Positions 39,101 to 54,100 of a stretch of 64,000 nucleotides of DNA are shown here, piece by piece (positions within the stretch are counted from its first letter, which is position 1; each line of letters opens with the position of its first letter). The stretch is from Trichobilharzia szidati (Eukaryota; Platyhelminthes; Trematoda; Strigeidida; Schistosomatidae), in assembly GCA_944472155.2 (NCBI GenBank), contig OX235277.1, forward strand, positions 31,506,804-31,570,803, written 5' to 3'. Made by a program: the position numbers and the translations under genes. The notes under the pieces were generated by a model, which saw only the letters and a list, made by a program, of their open reading frames with translations, made no database searches and was not told the origin of the DNA.

Positions 39101-42100
39101 GCCACGTCACCCAATGCTGCAGTCAGAGACGTTACCACTGAGTTATTTGGGTTGGCGATTGTTCTCCTGTAAGACTGTAATGAATACTTTGATTGGACGA
39201 CAGGAAGTAACTAATGTTATGCATCTAGTCCTTCGTTTGGTGAAGACTGGATTCTGTTAGTCAAGTTTGTAATGTGCCTCACCAACACGGTGCATTCTAA
39301 ATTGTTGTTCGGTCATAGTGCTAGACCATTCACTTGTGGAATTCTGAAGTCATGAGTCACTGAATTCCATCATACCCACTGGTTGAACGATAAATGTGCT
39401 TATCTTGTCGTGGGACTGTGCAAGCAAACTGCCATATTAGGTCAGAACAGCTGTACAACGCTCCCTGGTTTCCAATGAAATTCAAGCTAGTCTGCTAAAG
39501 AGGAATCACTTCAGTGTGTTGTAACTGAATCTGTAATGAAGTGATTTAGTCAAAAAACAGTTCCAACATTTGGTTTACAGGGATATGAATAGTTTCAGTT
39601 TAGATCACCGGCTGATACCAGATAGAGAACCACTAAAAATCAGGGAGTACTGGAATGCTATTTCGTCCCTTTTCGGGGCTTTTCACAAGAACGCACCCAC
39701 TACCCCTCCGAGGAACGAACTCAGGACCTTCAGGTTACGAGGTCTAGCAAGTTGACGATTCATCCATTGGGACAGAATCCAACAGTCCATGAATTCTAAT
39801 TTCAGTGGTTCTCCTACTGATATGAAGCCGTGATAAAACTTAAAACTAATCTGATCGCTACTAACTAACACTTCAAAATTGACCTGATGCATATTAGTGA
39901 CCGGCTACAGAATGAAGTTGCCTGGATTTCTGCTGAGGGGTCACAACCAGTGAGGTCTACCAGGTTAGTCGGGTGTGAGAACAAATACTCACCGATGGCA
40001 CTGGCTGGTAGTGGTGTTAGAAAATTCGTCAACTGACAGAAGTTAGAATTGATGGCCCGTAGAATTCTGTTCTACTGGCTGAATAATCAAAAAGCCTGCC
40101 TCATCCCTGATGGGCTAATGGCACTGAAGAATCCGAAACTAGAATGAAACAGCTGTCCAGTGCTCCCTGTTCGTTTTCATTCGTTCTCTAAATGATATCA
40201 ATGTGTGATCAAATTGGAAAACAATAGGTTATTTTTGCATAACACCTTAACTACTAGAAGGCAAATAAGTAGTAAAAGTATGTACATATAAGGAAACTAT
40301 TTGATAAAGTGCTTAGTATATTTTAGACCAATAGGAATCCAGCTAGCCAACAGCCAATCAAGAAATGCGGTGCAATTCACGCATTTAGTATTCAGAGTAG
40401 AGTAATTGAACATAGTTGTTAATTTTAGTTTTTCATTTATTCTTTTTCGTATATATTCTCATTCAAAAACTAAAGGGAAAATACCACTCCTGGACCCACA
40501 TGATACCTTCCAGCTGATTGCACAACAGATCTATTTAGGCAGTGCTGGACCACCGAATTTTGGCTATTATCTAGATCCTGCCACAAAGAAAACAATCCTA
40601 CCGCCAGGACCACGATTCGTTGGTGAATTCAGAAATTTCTACTGGAACCAATATGATTTAATTGGTACAAAAGTGTTTCCAACAAAGTATACAGCTCAGT
40701 TGTTAAATCCACCTTCGATCAAGCATACCTTCCCAATATGGCCGAGAGAGCAGACTTATGCAATCACACTGAAGCCTAATTTAATTTATGCACATTTGAA
40801 TAGACCAATTGAAATGAAAAATGGTGGTGATACATGGTTGATTGAATTTAAAACAAATTATGATGGAATATTGTTCAGGGTAAGATTATTTATTGCCCTT
40901 AAAAAATTATTGCAAATTTGAATCTTTACATTATTATTTCAGGCTTTTTTTCTCTTCTTTCTGAGGCTCAGTAAAAGTTGAATTCCATCTTTGTTTGAGT
41001 GCAAAGAAATAAACAGACAACCATACCGCATTAAGTCTCTGGCTGAGTAGTTCAGGTTTGATTTTCAGTCAATGCACTCGTAAACATCCTGGACTAGTCT
41101 ATGAATCGACAATAAACCTGGAAAAGAGGTAAGGTTAGGCTGGCAACTTCACCATATAACTTCAAGTCTTGAAGTTCACTGTTCGCAAAAGAGAATCGCG
41201 TTAAGTTGTCTAACTATAATGGCCACTGTTTAAATACTAACCAATCGGGAATGCATTAGGTTTTTACGAGTTGATCACGGACTGATATCAGCTAGAGAAC
41301 CATTGAAAACCAGGGAGTACTGGACAGCTGCTGTTTCATCCTAGTTTGGGAATCATCGGCAGCTGTCCAGTACTCCCTGGTTTTCAATGGTTCTCTAACT
41401 CATATCAGTCCGTGATCAACTCGTAAAAACATAACAAACCCTTACAAACCAAACTTTAGAAAATGCATTAGGTGCTTGGTTGCATAGTGACATATAAAAT
41501 CAAACCCAGAGCTTCTGTTCTTTACCACGTGTCTCTAAATATATTATATCTAGTATGTCGTCTCACAATCATGTCAGTTTTTCACAAAAGTAGGATGTGA
41601 CCTTAGATCTAAACATTGGTGCCCATTGCGTAGACTAGCATATAACTTATGTTCTGTGATCTGAATAGCTTTCTGATAAGGTTCCTGGCCTTGAAGCTCA
41701 GTGACTGGCACACAGCGTTACTCAATGGTTTCCTCAGTGAATGTTTAAGCCACATTAGATGGGTGATAGGTTGTCAGTTGGTCCGCCACCCGTCAAAGTT
41801 CCTTGTTTCTGGTCCTTCCTGGCCGATCATCTAAACATCAATACAGAACAAAGTGGGCAACTGTTGATGAAAGTCTGAAGCCTGTTGGAAATGCTTTTGT
41901 TGACATGCAAAGCTTCCGAGCCACGAAGAAGCATTGACTTACTCGACATTAGTGTTGAAAATCCGAAACTGGCTGTTTCAGCATTGTGGAGTAGATTTTC
42001 ATATTGACTTCAGATTAATGAAGTTATATTTTACCTTTTCGATCCTCATTCGTGCTACCTGCCTGTAGTTTAAACGTTGGTGACTGGAGATGTGAAAGAA

Positions 42101-45100
42101 TTAGCTTCCTTCATATTTCTCCCTTTGATAGTAATTGGTGTTTGTTGTTGTTGAACGCCGGGTATCTTCATTAACTCTGTCTTCTCTTTGTCCCACCGAA
42201 ATATTGTCTTCGCTGCCTGCCTCTTCTGACAGCCGGTTGGTTTTCGCTTGTAGATCTTCCAGTTTGTGACACTAGACGTAAATCACTTGCGAAGTCCAAA
42301 TCTTCTGGAGTCTTCTTGTTAGCTCAATATATTCCTGTCTTCCCACTGTCCACAATGATCCATGATCCGGTCGATGAAAACCACGAATATCATCGGTGAT
42401 AGTAGACAGCTTTGTCTTACTCCTACATGGAATACTCTTGTTTAAAACTAATTGATGGACGATAAAATATGTTATAAAGAACACTAGCCAAAGTGTAGCA
42501 CAGCACGCTTGAAACATGATATCCCACATTGGTATAGAGTTTTGAATGATACATATTCTTTTAAACACTTGTACAGAATGCTCTCGTTTATAAAAACAAT
42601 CATTCTGTTTTATCAAAGAATTTTAAACAGCTGAAATGTTTCTTGACTGGTTCAGTGCTTAAGAGCTTGGTTTACAAAAATTACCAGTGTCAGTGCTATG
42701 ATATTTCTTTAAAAACCACTGGGAACTTCGAAACGCAGTGTGTTTGTGTGTAACAAAATCACTGATTCAGTCGATTGATTGTCACCTAACTATCATTTAA
42801 CTCTTTTTCAAAGAAAAATTTAATAAGAAGTTGCCTTGAATAGAAAAAATATTCTTATAGAATATTATTCACTTATTATGAATGGTACTACTGTTTGCTG
42901 AATACTGATGTAAGTACAAAACATGGACACTGTGGTAGAGTGTAACTCCATTATGGATAAGATTTTATTTTGATAAATCACACAGTGTTACACAGTAATA
43001 TTAACTGATGACGTTTCGAGCACAATTTAATGCTGCTCATAATCATATCAAGTCACTCACACAACTTTTTACTTCATTCATATACATGAGTGAAATTTAT
43101 TAGACATCTGAATAAAAATCAATCAAATACAATCAGATGGGAAATAAGACTAGTGTTTTTATAGTCATAATAAGTAACTTGTTAGAATGTTATGATGTAC
43201 GTGAATTGAAATAGAATTTTGAGATTATTTATCATCCTCCTCTGATTTGACTGGTGGTAATAATATCTTCCAAACATATCTCTGGTATTTGCATTGAGTC
43301 ATTTCTGTTGCATGTGTTGAGTGTAGACTGGATGAACCAGGATTCAGTAATCAATCTCTCTCCACCTCCCTATATTAGTTTTTAGAATTTCGAGTCTGTC
43401 CCACCCTATTGTATGGGTGTGTGTTAATGTATGCAGTGCTGTTGCTGAGTATTTTTCAAAATTACTTATCTTCTCGGGGTCAGCCATTTCAACCTTGGGT
43501 AAATCCTAAACTAGTAGATCAAGAGGAGTGAGATTATCTGGACATAAGAATTTAGCTTGACTGCTTGACTTATCAAAATAAAATCTTATCAATAATGGAG
43601 TTATACTCTACCACAGTGCCCAAGTTTTATACCTATAGCATTTCGTTAAGTTCCTCCAACCATTGCAGGCTTTACAAAGAATATCCGTACATTTGATGCA
43701 TTTCCTGACTGACTATAGGATCGAGTGCATAGCAGTTCTAGTGAGAAGTAATGGTCACTGAGGTGAGGTACTCGCTAACGACACTGGCTGGAGCTTGCGC
43801 TATATTAAATATCGTGAACTGGCTGAAGTTAGAATTCACGGGTTGGTCATTAGATTCTGTCTCAGTGACTGAATGGTCCCTCATCTCTCCTTGTAAACTG
43901 AAGCAGTTGGGTTTGGTCCCCACTTGGGTTATACGTAGGTACAAAACAGCTGTCCGGTAATGCCTGCTTTCCAATGATTCTCTTGTTTCCTATCCTTTGG
44001 ATCTGTAAAGTGCTTAAACCCTGTAGAAACGTATCGTTCGGATTTACTGTGATTACATATATATTCAATAAGTCGGAGTTTAATGTGTTGCCGTGAAGTA
44101 GCCTGTATATTTTTTAAGTGTGAACATCCATGAAACAATATAGGAAAATATTAATATCATTGTATAACGCTGTGTGATTTATCAAAATCAAATCTTGCCT
44201 ATGATGGAGTTAGAGAAATGCTGCTTTCCTAAATTCCTTATTAGAATTATACTTCTGAAAATTCTACTCATGACATTTAAAATTCACACCACCACTGATA
44301 TTTTGAATAGAAAAGATTATTTCACTAAGTTCACTCTACTCTTGATTACCAATTAAAATTCAAAAACAGCAGTCAGCAAAATGTATATATATATGTATAT
44401 ATATACAAGCCAATGAAACCATCAATCCCACTTACCAATTATTGCACTTTCAGGTGCAGCACAGCATACAGCAGCTAATCTATCCCATGCACTACGTCCA
44501 CCAATGCGACTTGATTTACCAGCACACCAACCACAACAACCAGGTTTACATCTCCAACAGGCCCATATTAGCGCAGAGATTAATAATAATAAAGCTAATA
44601 ATAGTCCAGCCAATAATGCATCGACCATAGCACCGCCTAAACCGAATAATCCACCAGCTTGTGAAAGGATAAGTCCAGTGCCAGGATTGATACCAGTTGC
44701 ACCAGCACCGTAGGCTTTACCATCTAAATGTATACAGATTTATAAAAAAACGAAAGTTAGGATAACAGTGAATTAACAAACCTATTGTAGTGACCAAAAT
44801 GAGTAAGTGAGAACAGTGAACACGGCCAACCGATCGATATGAGGATGGAAATTTTGGACTCAGCTAGAGTATAATTCCATCACAGAGTAAACTTACTTGA
44901 TAAAATGACACAATGAATGATACAATATTATTTACTAACAAACGCAGAAATAAATCTGGGTAGTATATTCGAACGCCTCAGTTGTGGAATGAAACAGAGA
45001 GATCACAAAAGCTCAAAAAAATGGAAAAACATTAGTGGAACCATTGAGGACAACATAAATTTAGGGAGAGTTTACGGTATCTGCTGTTTTACCACATACA

Positions 45101-48100
45101 AAGGAGGAACATCTGAAACCCTACGTAGAATTCTCAGTAAAGCAGGAATTCGGGTGGCATATAAACCTACGACCTCACTCAAGGACAAGCTCTGTAAGCT
45201 AAACAGCCACACTCACTCGGTTAAACAAAGTAATGTAATCTACAAAATAGCCTGCAATGATTCGGAAGCCAACTACACAAGTCAGACCAGAAAATCGGGA
45301 ATAGTCAGATTACTAGAACATAAGATTTTAGCTAACTTTGGATTCATTGATCCCACGAAGATGAATCATTTAAAGAAAAAAATCAGAAATCGCAGTGCAT
45401 ACATTAACACACAATCATACGATAAGATCGGACAGAGTTACACTTCTACAAAGTATCATAGGCAGGTGGAGGGAGAGGGAGATTACTGAATCTTTGTTTG
45501 TAGAGTGATAAATAAGACAAGTCAGTACTGACATCGGTCAAAGGGCCATTGGAAAGTCTGGGAGTACTGGACAGTTGTTTCGTCCTAGTTTGGAACTCTT
45601 CGTCAGTACGCACCCAACGTCAGGATTTGAACCCAGGACCTTCTGGTTACAAGACGAGCGAGCTCGTAGACCATTAAGCCACTAGGACCCAATCCAATGG
45701 TCCATGAATCCCTACTTCTACCACTTCATCATATGGTGCAACCACTAAGGAATGTCATCGCTGGCGACTATTTGTCCTCACAACCGACCTGCTGTACCCC
45801 ACTGGTCACGACTCCCCAATAAAACCCAGGTAACTACCTTCCTGAATAGAGCTAGTCACTAGTGATCACCAGATTGATAACCGATGTCAGTTGGTGATGA
45901 AATCCTGAAACCAATCTAATCCTTGTAAACCAACATTTGAAAGACAGATCGGTTGATAAGGTAGTGTATTCTGACCACCTGAGATTACTGAAATATGGGC
46001 TAACCATTGCATGCCACTGTCTGTTATGACCAACAGTCCTGCCTAAATTAGGATAAGCTTGTAAAGTGATAAAATTAAGTTACAAAATTGTTAACTTATA
46101 ACGCATTTCGGGGAGAGAGAAAGGCACTAAATAAATCAACTGACCTTGGCCGGGTTCAGCTATCGGTAGACGCGCTCCAACACCGACCTCACTGCCTAGT
46201 TTACTAGTTGGCAGCAGGAAGATTAGGAGTGAAGCTGGCAGCAATACCTTATAAAACGAAATAACAAATTTCAAGGCTCGAAGCCTTCTGTTCCTCTCGG
46301 AGTGTAAGAAATGAAAAAACCTCCGATTTAGAAATCGGTCACTTTTTTTAATAAAGTTTGAACAAGAAGACATCAACTGTTATGTGAGCTCATTTATGCT
46401 TAGAACCACTAGGATTACTTAACGGAATATATCAGCCGGTAGTGGATGTCATTTAACAATCATTTGAAACATTTAAAGACTGTTAATTTTAAAGTGCCAT
46501 TGTGTTTATTAATGTGTATGTAAGCTGTGATGATCACTGCTCTATAGAGTGTTGCTTTTAACACCTCATTTTCATAGATTGATCACTCATTTGTATTTTA
46601 TGTGACCAACTGTTGATTCTCAGGTATTTGTCCCTCAGTCGCCACCATCCATTTCAAACTTCTAATACTGACTGGTTGGAAGGTGTCGACAGGAAATCCT
46701 GACTCTTTCAAAATCAGTCACAAAGTGTATCTACAACACTGAAGGTGGTAATATCTCTCAGTGAATAAGAAAACATGGTGTAGTGATTAGTCCGCTTAAG
46801 AGAAACTTCTAAATGAGATTAGTACTAGAAAATATCACCTGGCTTAGAGATAAAGCCTCCACGATTAAATGATAGTGATAATAATACGACCTCAGAGAAT
46901 ACCAACTAATATTCAGCCTAATTCATAGCTAAAAGTCTTTGCTGCTGTTGTTAGACGGTTGAAGGCAGTCGGCAGGAAAACCTTCCTAACCTAGGTCCCA
47001 TGCTTGTTGGTACTCACCATTCATCAAGGTTTGTCTGTAAACTTGAGGGAACTCATGTCCATTCTGAGATTCAAACTTGGGTTATTCAGCGCTGTAGTCA
47101 GAGGCTTTACCACTGAGCTTTTCAGGCTCTCTGTTGACCTCTTGGACACTAGGTAATAAATAATATCATTTGTCTAGTTCTTGACTGATAGAATACAGTC
47201 TTTATGCATGAAATTAGTTGACACTTAGTGTTCAGTCAAAGTCTTCGCTATTCTTTTAACCCATCTCGTTTCCGTTTTTTCTAACCTTTACTTTAAGCAT
47301 GTATAAAATATAATAAAAGAGGAAATTGAGAATGATGATGATAAAGTTATGTTGCATCGTTAATTTATTTTCTAGGCTCGTGATATTCGGGAGCCTGACC
47401 GTATACATATTACAGCGTTAATTCTTGGAGGTCGTTTGCATATCGCTTATTTATTTCATGATCAACAAGGGGTGTATCAGTTGGTCGGTGGACCGGGTAC
47501 AGATAATGTAGCTGATGGAAAATGGCATCGTCTTGGAATAACATTAAGAAAATATAATAAAGAAATTCTAGCCTATCTAGATGGTTATTCGAATGAGGTG
47601 AGTTATTATTTACAATGTAATTAATAAATACCTTCAATAAGAGACTTGTACACTTGTACAGATTTATTTTTTGTTTTTTTCAAAATGTCAACCCAGGTCA
47701 ACATCAGTTAGGGAACCATTAATCAACATCGGAGAGTACTGGACAACTGTTTCGTCCTTGTTTGAAACTCTTCGTCAGTCCCATCAGGGATCAAACCTAG
47801 GACCTTCTGAGTCTTACAGAGTCAAACTCTTTGATCACTCAGCAGCTTGAGCCAAAACTCAGTGATCCGTGAATACTTACTTCTGTCAATTCCCGATATT
47901 TATATCGCCAACACCAACCAATGTCATTGGTGTGTATTTGTCCTCAAATTTGACTTGGTGAACCCTAATGGTCATGATTTCTCGGTAGAAATAGAATGAA
48001 ATATGAGGTTTTGTCTGGTCTGTTTAAGAATATTACTTTTCAGGTTAGATCACAAAGTGATATCAGTAAGAGACTTATTGAAAACCAGGTAGTACTCGAC

Positions 48101-51100
48101 AGTTGTTTTGTCTTGTTCTTAGATTCTTCATCAGTGCGTGCATCTATGACCCCAAAACCAGCGATCGAACCTGGAACTTAATCTCACTGTGGATTTTGTA
48201 CTTTCTGGTCGTAAATTATTGGTGGACGTTAAAATTTGCTATTGGGAACTAGCTAATGTGTAGTAGAATATACCTGGGACATAATATCCCGTACTGACAT
48301 AGAGTTTTGAGTGTCGCAACTAAACTCTGAAATATATTGAATAGTAATATTTTTGACTATATGTTGTATGACCATTGAATGCTGAGATTTTTTGTTTCCG
48401 CAAAAGGAAGTATTATAATTCTGAATATAAGCACAGTGCCAGGAGACACTCTTAAGTAAGCCCTTATTATCTTGTATCCTCGTATAGTAAGTAAGAAAAT
48501 TGCAACATTATCCTACACTGGTGTTTTGTTTATGAGTCATATTTGATTATGAAGCACTAAGTTCATGAAACTTTATGCTACCGATTGATTGATATGAGTA
48601 GCTGTATACCACTCACATCGACCAGTGGTGTTTGCTAACCAGCCAGATCGATGCTACCCTTACACAGGAAGGTTGTTTCGCTTGTTTGGGACTAAACTCA
48701 TTCACGGTGTATCCGTTTTTGTCTCATTTAGTTCAGAGAGCCGAATCTGTTCAAACTAACCGATTTTCAATTAGCTCATTGGATGAATTGGCAACAACAT
48801 AAATCAAATACGCAATTCACAAATTAATTTGAGGATTACGCAGTTCGGGGTGAACTTTTTTGTTGTGTCTAAAGATTCTTAATTCATGAGCGTAATTCAG
48901 TATAACCCCTCAGTAACCATGAGAACAGATCATTAGCCTAAAATCTATCTTTTTTTTCCTGTCATGTTCTAGGTTAGCATGTGTGGAGTTATATTAAAGT
49001 TTCTATTGGTGACATTCGTAACATATATCCAAGCCAGTGAAACTAGTGTTCTAACTTGATAGCAAATAGATATCCAAGTATATTCAGTACACTCCGCTGA
49101 ATCATACCATTGCCTAAAGTATTTCATCAATGGAGACAGATACATAGTCCCCCAAAGCTTATCAAAAACTTATAGCAGTATTTTGAAACAAAGGAAACTG
49201 GTTAGGAAAATATCAAAAGAAAGTTCAATGTGAATAATTTATCCAACGAGATGTTGCATTTGTTTCAGTTTCCGTTGACAGGAAATAATGTATAGCTTAA
49301 TGATATTGTTACTCTGAGAGTATAATTCTATTTATTAGACATCTCTTTTTTGAAACAGCCAGTCAAAATCGTCAGAATAGTTTCAAGTATTTGTTTTGTA
49401 GGGATTTTGTTTGTTTGGTTGGAGGATTCCATCATGAGTCGATATCAGTTAAAGAACCATTGGATAACCAGCTGGGAGTACTGTACATCGGTTTCGTCCT
49501 AGTTTGGGACTCTTCATCAGTGATCACCTATCCCCAGGGTTCGAACCCAGGACCTTCTGGTTACAAGGCGAGCTCTTAGACCATTCAGCCATTGGGACCC
49601 GATCCAATAGCTCATGAATTCTAACTACAATTTCATGACACAATGCGACCATTTCGCAATGTCTTCTTCGATTAGTTATTGCCTCATCTTCAACCTGCTG
49701 TAACCTACTGGTTACGGCTTCCCACTAGAATCCCAGGTCACTGCCTGAATATATTTTCAATAATCTTAGTGAGTTTTGCTTTATCCCCATCTAGTGTTCA
49801 ATGTTCAATAAACGTTTTATTTGTTTCATTTATTTATTTACTCATTTAATTAATATCTTTGTTTTTTCGTTTGGTTTTTTGAACTTTTCTAGTATCTCGT
49901 CGGTAAAAACTTGCGTCTAGACTTATTTTCTCGATTTGATGTTTTCTTTGGTGGTATACCTGTAAATGAATGGTCAACATTGTTAAATTTATTACGTCAG
50001 CATGCTGATTCATCGTTAGCAGTTAGCGAGATTAAAAGTGGTCAACAACCTTCATTCACTGGATGCATTGGATCATTTAATATCAGGGCTAATAATTTCA
50101 CTGATAATTTACTAAAAATATACGATAATTTTTTGACTGCTTATCCACCAAGTGAATTAGTACGTGGTTATTGTTTAGGTAAGTTCAAATGACAAAGAAA
50201 AAAAAAACGAATATCAATAAAACTCCCTTTTCCTTCTATTTTATTTTAAATTATTTCTGTACTCAGTAGTAGTAGTTCTTATCTAAGTAGTGGATAAGAA
50301 TACCCATCTCCAGATTATTATCCTCGACGAATTTGCATATAAAGCAAATAGTTTCAGTGAGAAGAACGTTAAGTTGAAGAGAAGTAAGATCCATAGATAT
50401 CATTTTTTTCCCTGACACATTAACATCACTTGCTGAGTCAATGCACTCAAAAGAATCTGAAATACTACGACAATAGAGATTATTTATGATAGGTAGAAGG
50501 CTGTCTGTTAGCCATTTGGCAGTAGCATAATATGGTGCATTTGTCATGTCCAAGAGATGTGGTAGTGATGCTTTTGGGAGACAATGTAACTGGAGAATTA
50601 CATAACCCGAGGTTCGTAATTGCTCAAATAATTCATAGTTAATAATCGATTCGTTCCTTATCTTCTTTAGTTTGCTTACTTTGGCGTTTCTGGTTAGTTA
50701 TCTTTGAAAATTTGTTTTCGTCTGATACGATGGATAAGATTTTATGGCTAGAAACTTTATCGGGATGGGTCAGCACCAAGTCTTTATTACCCGAAATCTC
50801 ACGTAATTGCTTTCATCTCCTCTTCATACGATCTCCTCAGTGTCACTCTCATACCCGCGTCCAGATATTCTCTTCACATTCGGGTTCCAGTCGAGTGTTT
50901 GTCACCAGCGTGATATCACTCAACGGCGCCTTCGAGTATTCAAATCCACTTCCTTCTGAATATTTCTTGGTCGATCGGTTCCTGAGTGGTTCGCTGACAG
51001 AGTTCATTAGATTTCCACACTGATTTCAATCTAATGAAGGTCCGTCTTGCTTTTCTAATCATGTCCTTAATATCCTCATCTGTGCTGCCTGTAGTTGAAA

Positions 51101-54100
51101 CCATACTGCCTAGATAAGTTAAAGAGGTGACCGCCTTTAGATTTCTCCCGTAGATGGTGTCTGATGCTTGTTCTTGTAGCTGACCGCTTAGTATTTTAAC
51201 CACCTCTGTCTTCTCTATGTTCGCATGAAGTCCTGCATTGGCGCCTGATTCTTCTTCCAGCTTGTTAGTTTTGCCTGTAACATTAGACATAAATCATTCG
51301 TGAATTCAATATCTTCCATTGCCTTCTTGTTGGTTCTTATACATACACTGTACCAGAAACATCCTATTCTTTAATATACACTTCTTTTTTTCTAATCTCT
51401 TAACTTAGCCCTCTTGCCATTGGTAGAGGGAATGAAACAAGCAGATTCAGGTCAGTCGTGAGTTCAATTGATTAAGAGGATACAGGCAAGGGAAAGTGAA
51501 AACGAAATGTCTGGAAGGTGTTTTTTACTCACACTATGTGAAATTTAAAGGAGAAAACTCATCATAGCTCGATATGACTTCAAGGATAAATAAATCTGTT
51601 TGTCATATAATTGTCGGCACCTCTTGACTGATTTTTTCTAACTGGTTGAATGTTTAGAATTTTCAATGAACTCCTTTCTTTACTTCAGAATCAGCTTCTG
51701 AGAGAACCCCTTGAGAAGTAGATCACTCCTCATCAGTTTTACTCTTTTGGTATAACATGCTTGGCCTGCTGGGGTTCTTTGAGTCAATCATATATGTATA
51801 CATGGGGCTTCTACTCATCAACCTTCATTAAGTTTGATAAAACCTCCCTAGTTAATTTGCCCTCCAGTGTGCTAAGGAAATACACATCCAAATTAACCTG
51901 ATTTCACCAGTCAGATTTGCAATATACACAATTCTACGTAAATTCTGACCACAGTGTCCTTTGGAAACTGGAATTATTCGGATTACAAAATGTGATCTGC
52001 TTGATACCGTAAATGGTTATCAAGAAACCAGGCATAACTGCATAAAACTACATATTACTGCTTGATTGACATGAGTAATTGTATACTGTTTACATCAACC
52101 AATAGTGCTTGCTACCCAGATCAGGTTCTATGATCAGAACTCAGTATATTCAGCTTACTTTCATTAGTATCGTGAAATTCCTCTCAAAGTATACTTGTAT
52201 GAATGTATTGAGAGATTTTGACCTATCATCCATCTGATAAGATTGATGTCTTTAGTGTGTAGGGTAGAATAGTCTAAATTCTCGTCTCTTAACCGTTCAC
52301 CGGTATGGCTGATTTTGGTCAACAACGAAAAATATACTGAAATATATCAGTGTATCCAGTAATAAACTTAGTCTTTTATTTCATACTTTTTTATTTTTAT
52401 TATTGTTTTGAGTTCTGAGTGGAACGTGGGGCTCTAAGCTTGGGCTTTGGGGTTTCAGTAGCATTAGAGTTTATTTTTTACCCAAACTCTTTCTAAACGT
52501 TCTTTATCTACTGGGCTTATCACCGGCTAAGTGAGGCTTAGGAATGAGTTGGCCGAGGATTAAAACTCGAACCACGTGAGTAGTTGGCAAGTGTTCGATC
52601 ACTGAACTACCGACGCCATTTCAGACTTATTTTCCAGCTATTTTATGATCCGGATGGATCGTGAAAAATAATGTTAAATGTGCTGACAATAAATTATATT
52701 AATTAGAATCTTTATAACAGACATCATTATCGAATTAGCTCAGTCGTTTACTTATTGGAATAGTAATAAGTTACGTCAAATTTTCATCAAAGCATCCTAG
52801 TCTACTTATCAGTAGTCCAAACATTATATTTCATTTATAATAATCAGTTAATTCCAAACAATAACTCTCCATGTAGAATGAAATTTTCAGCCTTCTACGT
52901 ATAGCAACCATTTATCTCCGTGTACGAATCAGTAAATAAATAGAATAGTAAAAATCATAAAACCACAAAAACTGAAAGTTAGTAGAAGAAGAACATATGC
53001 GGTAATTAATAATAATGCTGGTAATAAGTTGCCGTTTGTGTACAGATTAGATTATAAAGCATGATTATATGCGCTTTTCACACAAAACCCCGTGCAAAAT
53101 ATGGTATGATTGAGTCCTTACTTTTTTGCCATATGAGCACTAATTCTTATGAAATTTCTTCTGGCTTTACCCGAAAAGATACAGTGGTGGCGATGCAAAT
53201 AAAGAGGTGACTATGACCAACTTCTTGCAACCATTAAACTGTCTATCAATAATAATGTCACTTAGTTGGGTCAGAGATACACCACTAACCTTCACCATAG
53301 CCTTCAAAGTTTTACATAATATAACATAGTCATTTTGATAAGCTCAGGGAAGAATAAAGGGGAACAATATAGAAGAATATGCAGAATTAATAAATTGTAT
53401 GAGAAGAGATTAAGTTATTCCGAAAAGTCTCCACTTCCTCACGTTATAAGTCACATGAAAGATTGTCTTAAAAATCAACAAGATATGAGACGACTAACAA
53501 AGATTGGAGGAGAAACTGATATTCGATTTTTTTACCTATCGCAAGAATCATAGAATTTAGTTAGTCCACGCAAGTTTTGTTTACGTCTGAAACTAAAATT
53601 AAGGGTCTCATATTTAGAGGGATTTAATTTAAGACCATTTGAATAAGACTAGTAGTTAACAGCAGATAAGAAACTATTCATATCAGAACAATCTCATGCA
53701 GAAATGACTGGGACAAAAGTTGTCAGATTACCAGCAAATGCAATGAAACCAGCTTTGGAATAAAATCGGGTAAGTCATGCAAAAAGAAAGAAAAGTGAAA
53801 TGGAGAACATTTAAGCTATTTTCATTCCTTATCTTCCCATTGGTCTATCTGTTTTATTCTAGAATAAATGGAATAGTGGTTAGTGCATACTTATGAAATA
53901 TTAATAGCAAGAATCTGTTTGAATTCGTATTGTTTTATTCTTTTTGCTTTCCCTTCTAGATTTACAACGCTGTACACCAAATTACTGTGATAATTATGGA
54001 ACATGTAAACAAGTATCGGACAATGAAGTACAGTGTGTATGTACTGGCACCGGGTTTACTGGTCCAAGATGTCGTACACCAATTTGTAATTCAGGCTATT

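Noticed and set aside
53335..53553. Plus-strand frame of 72 codons in intron 14
   Set aside because: No recognisable domain, no matching splice signals of the right phase, and exon 14 joins exon 15 in phase without it.
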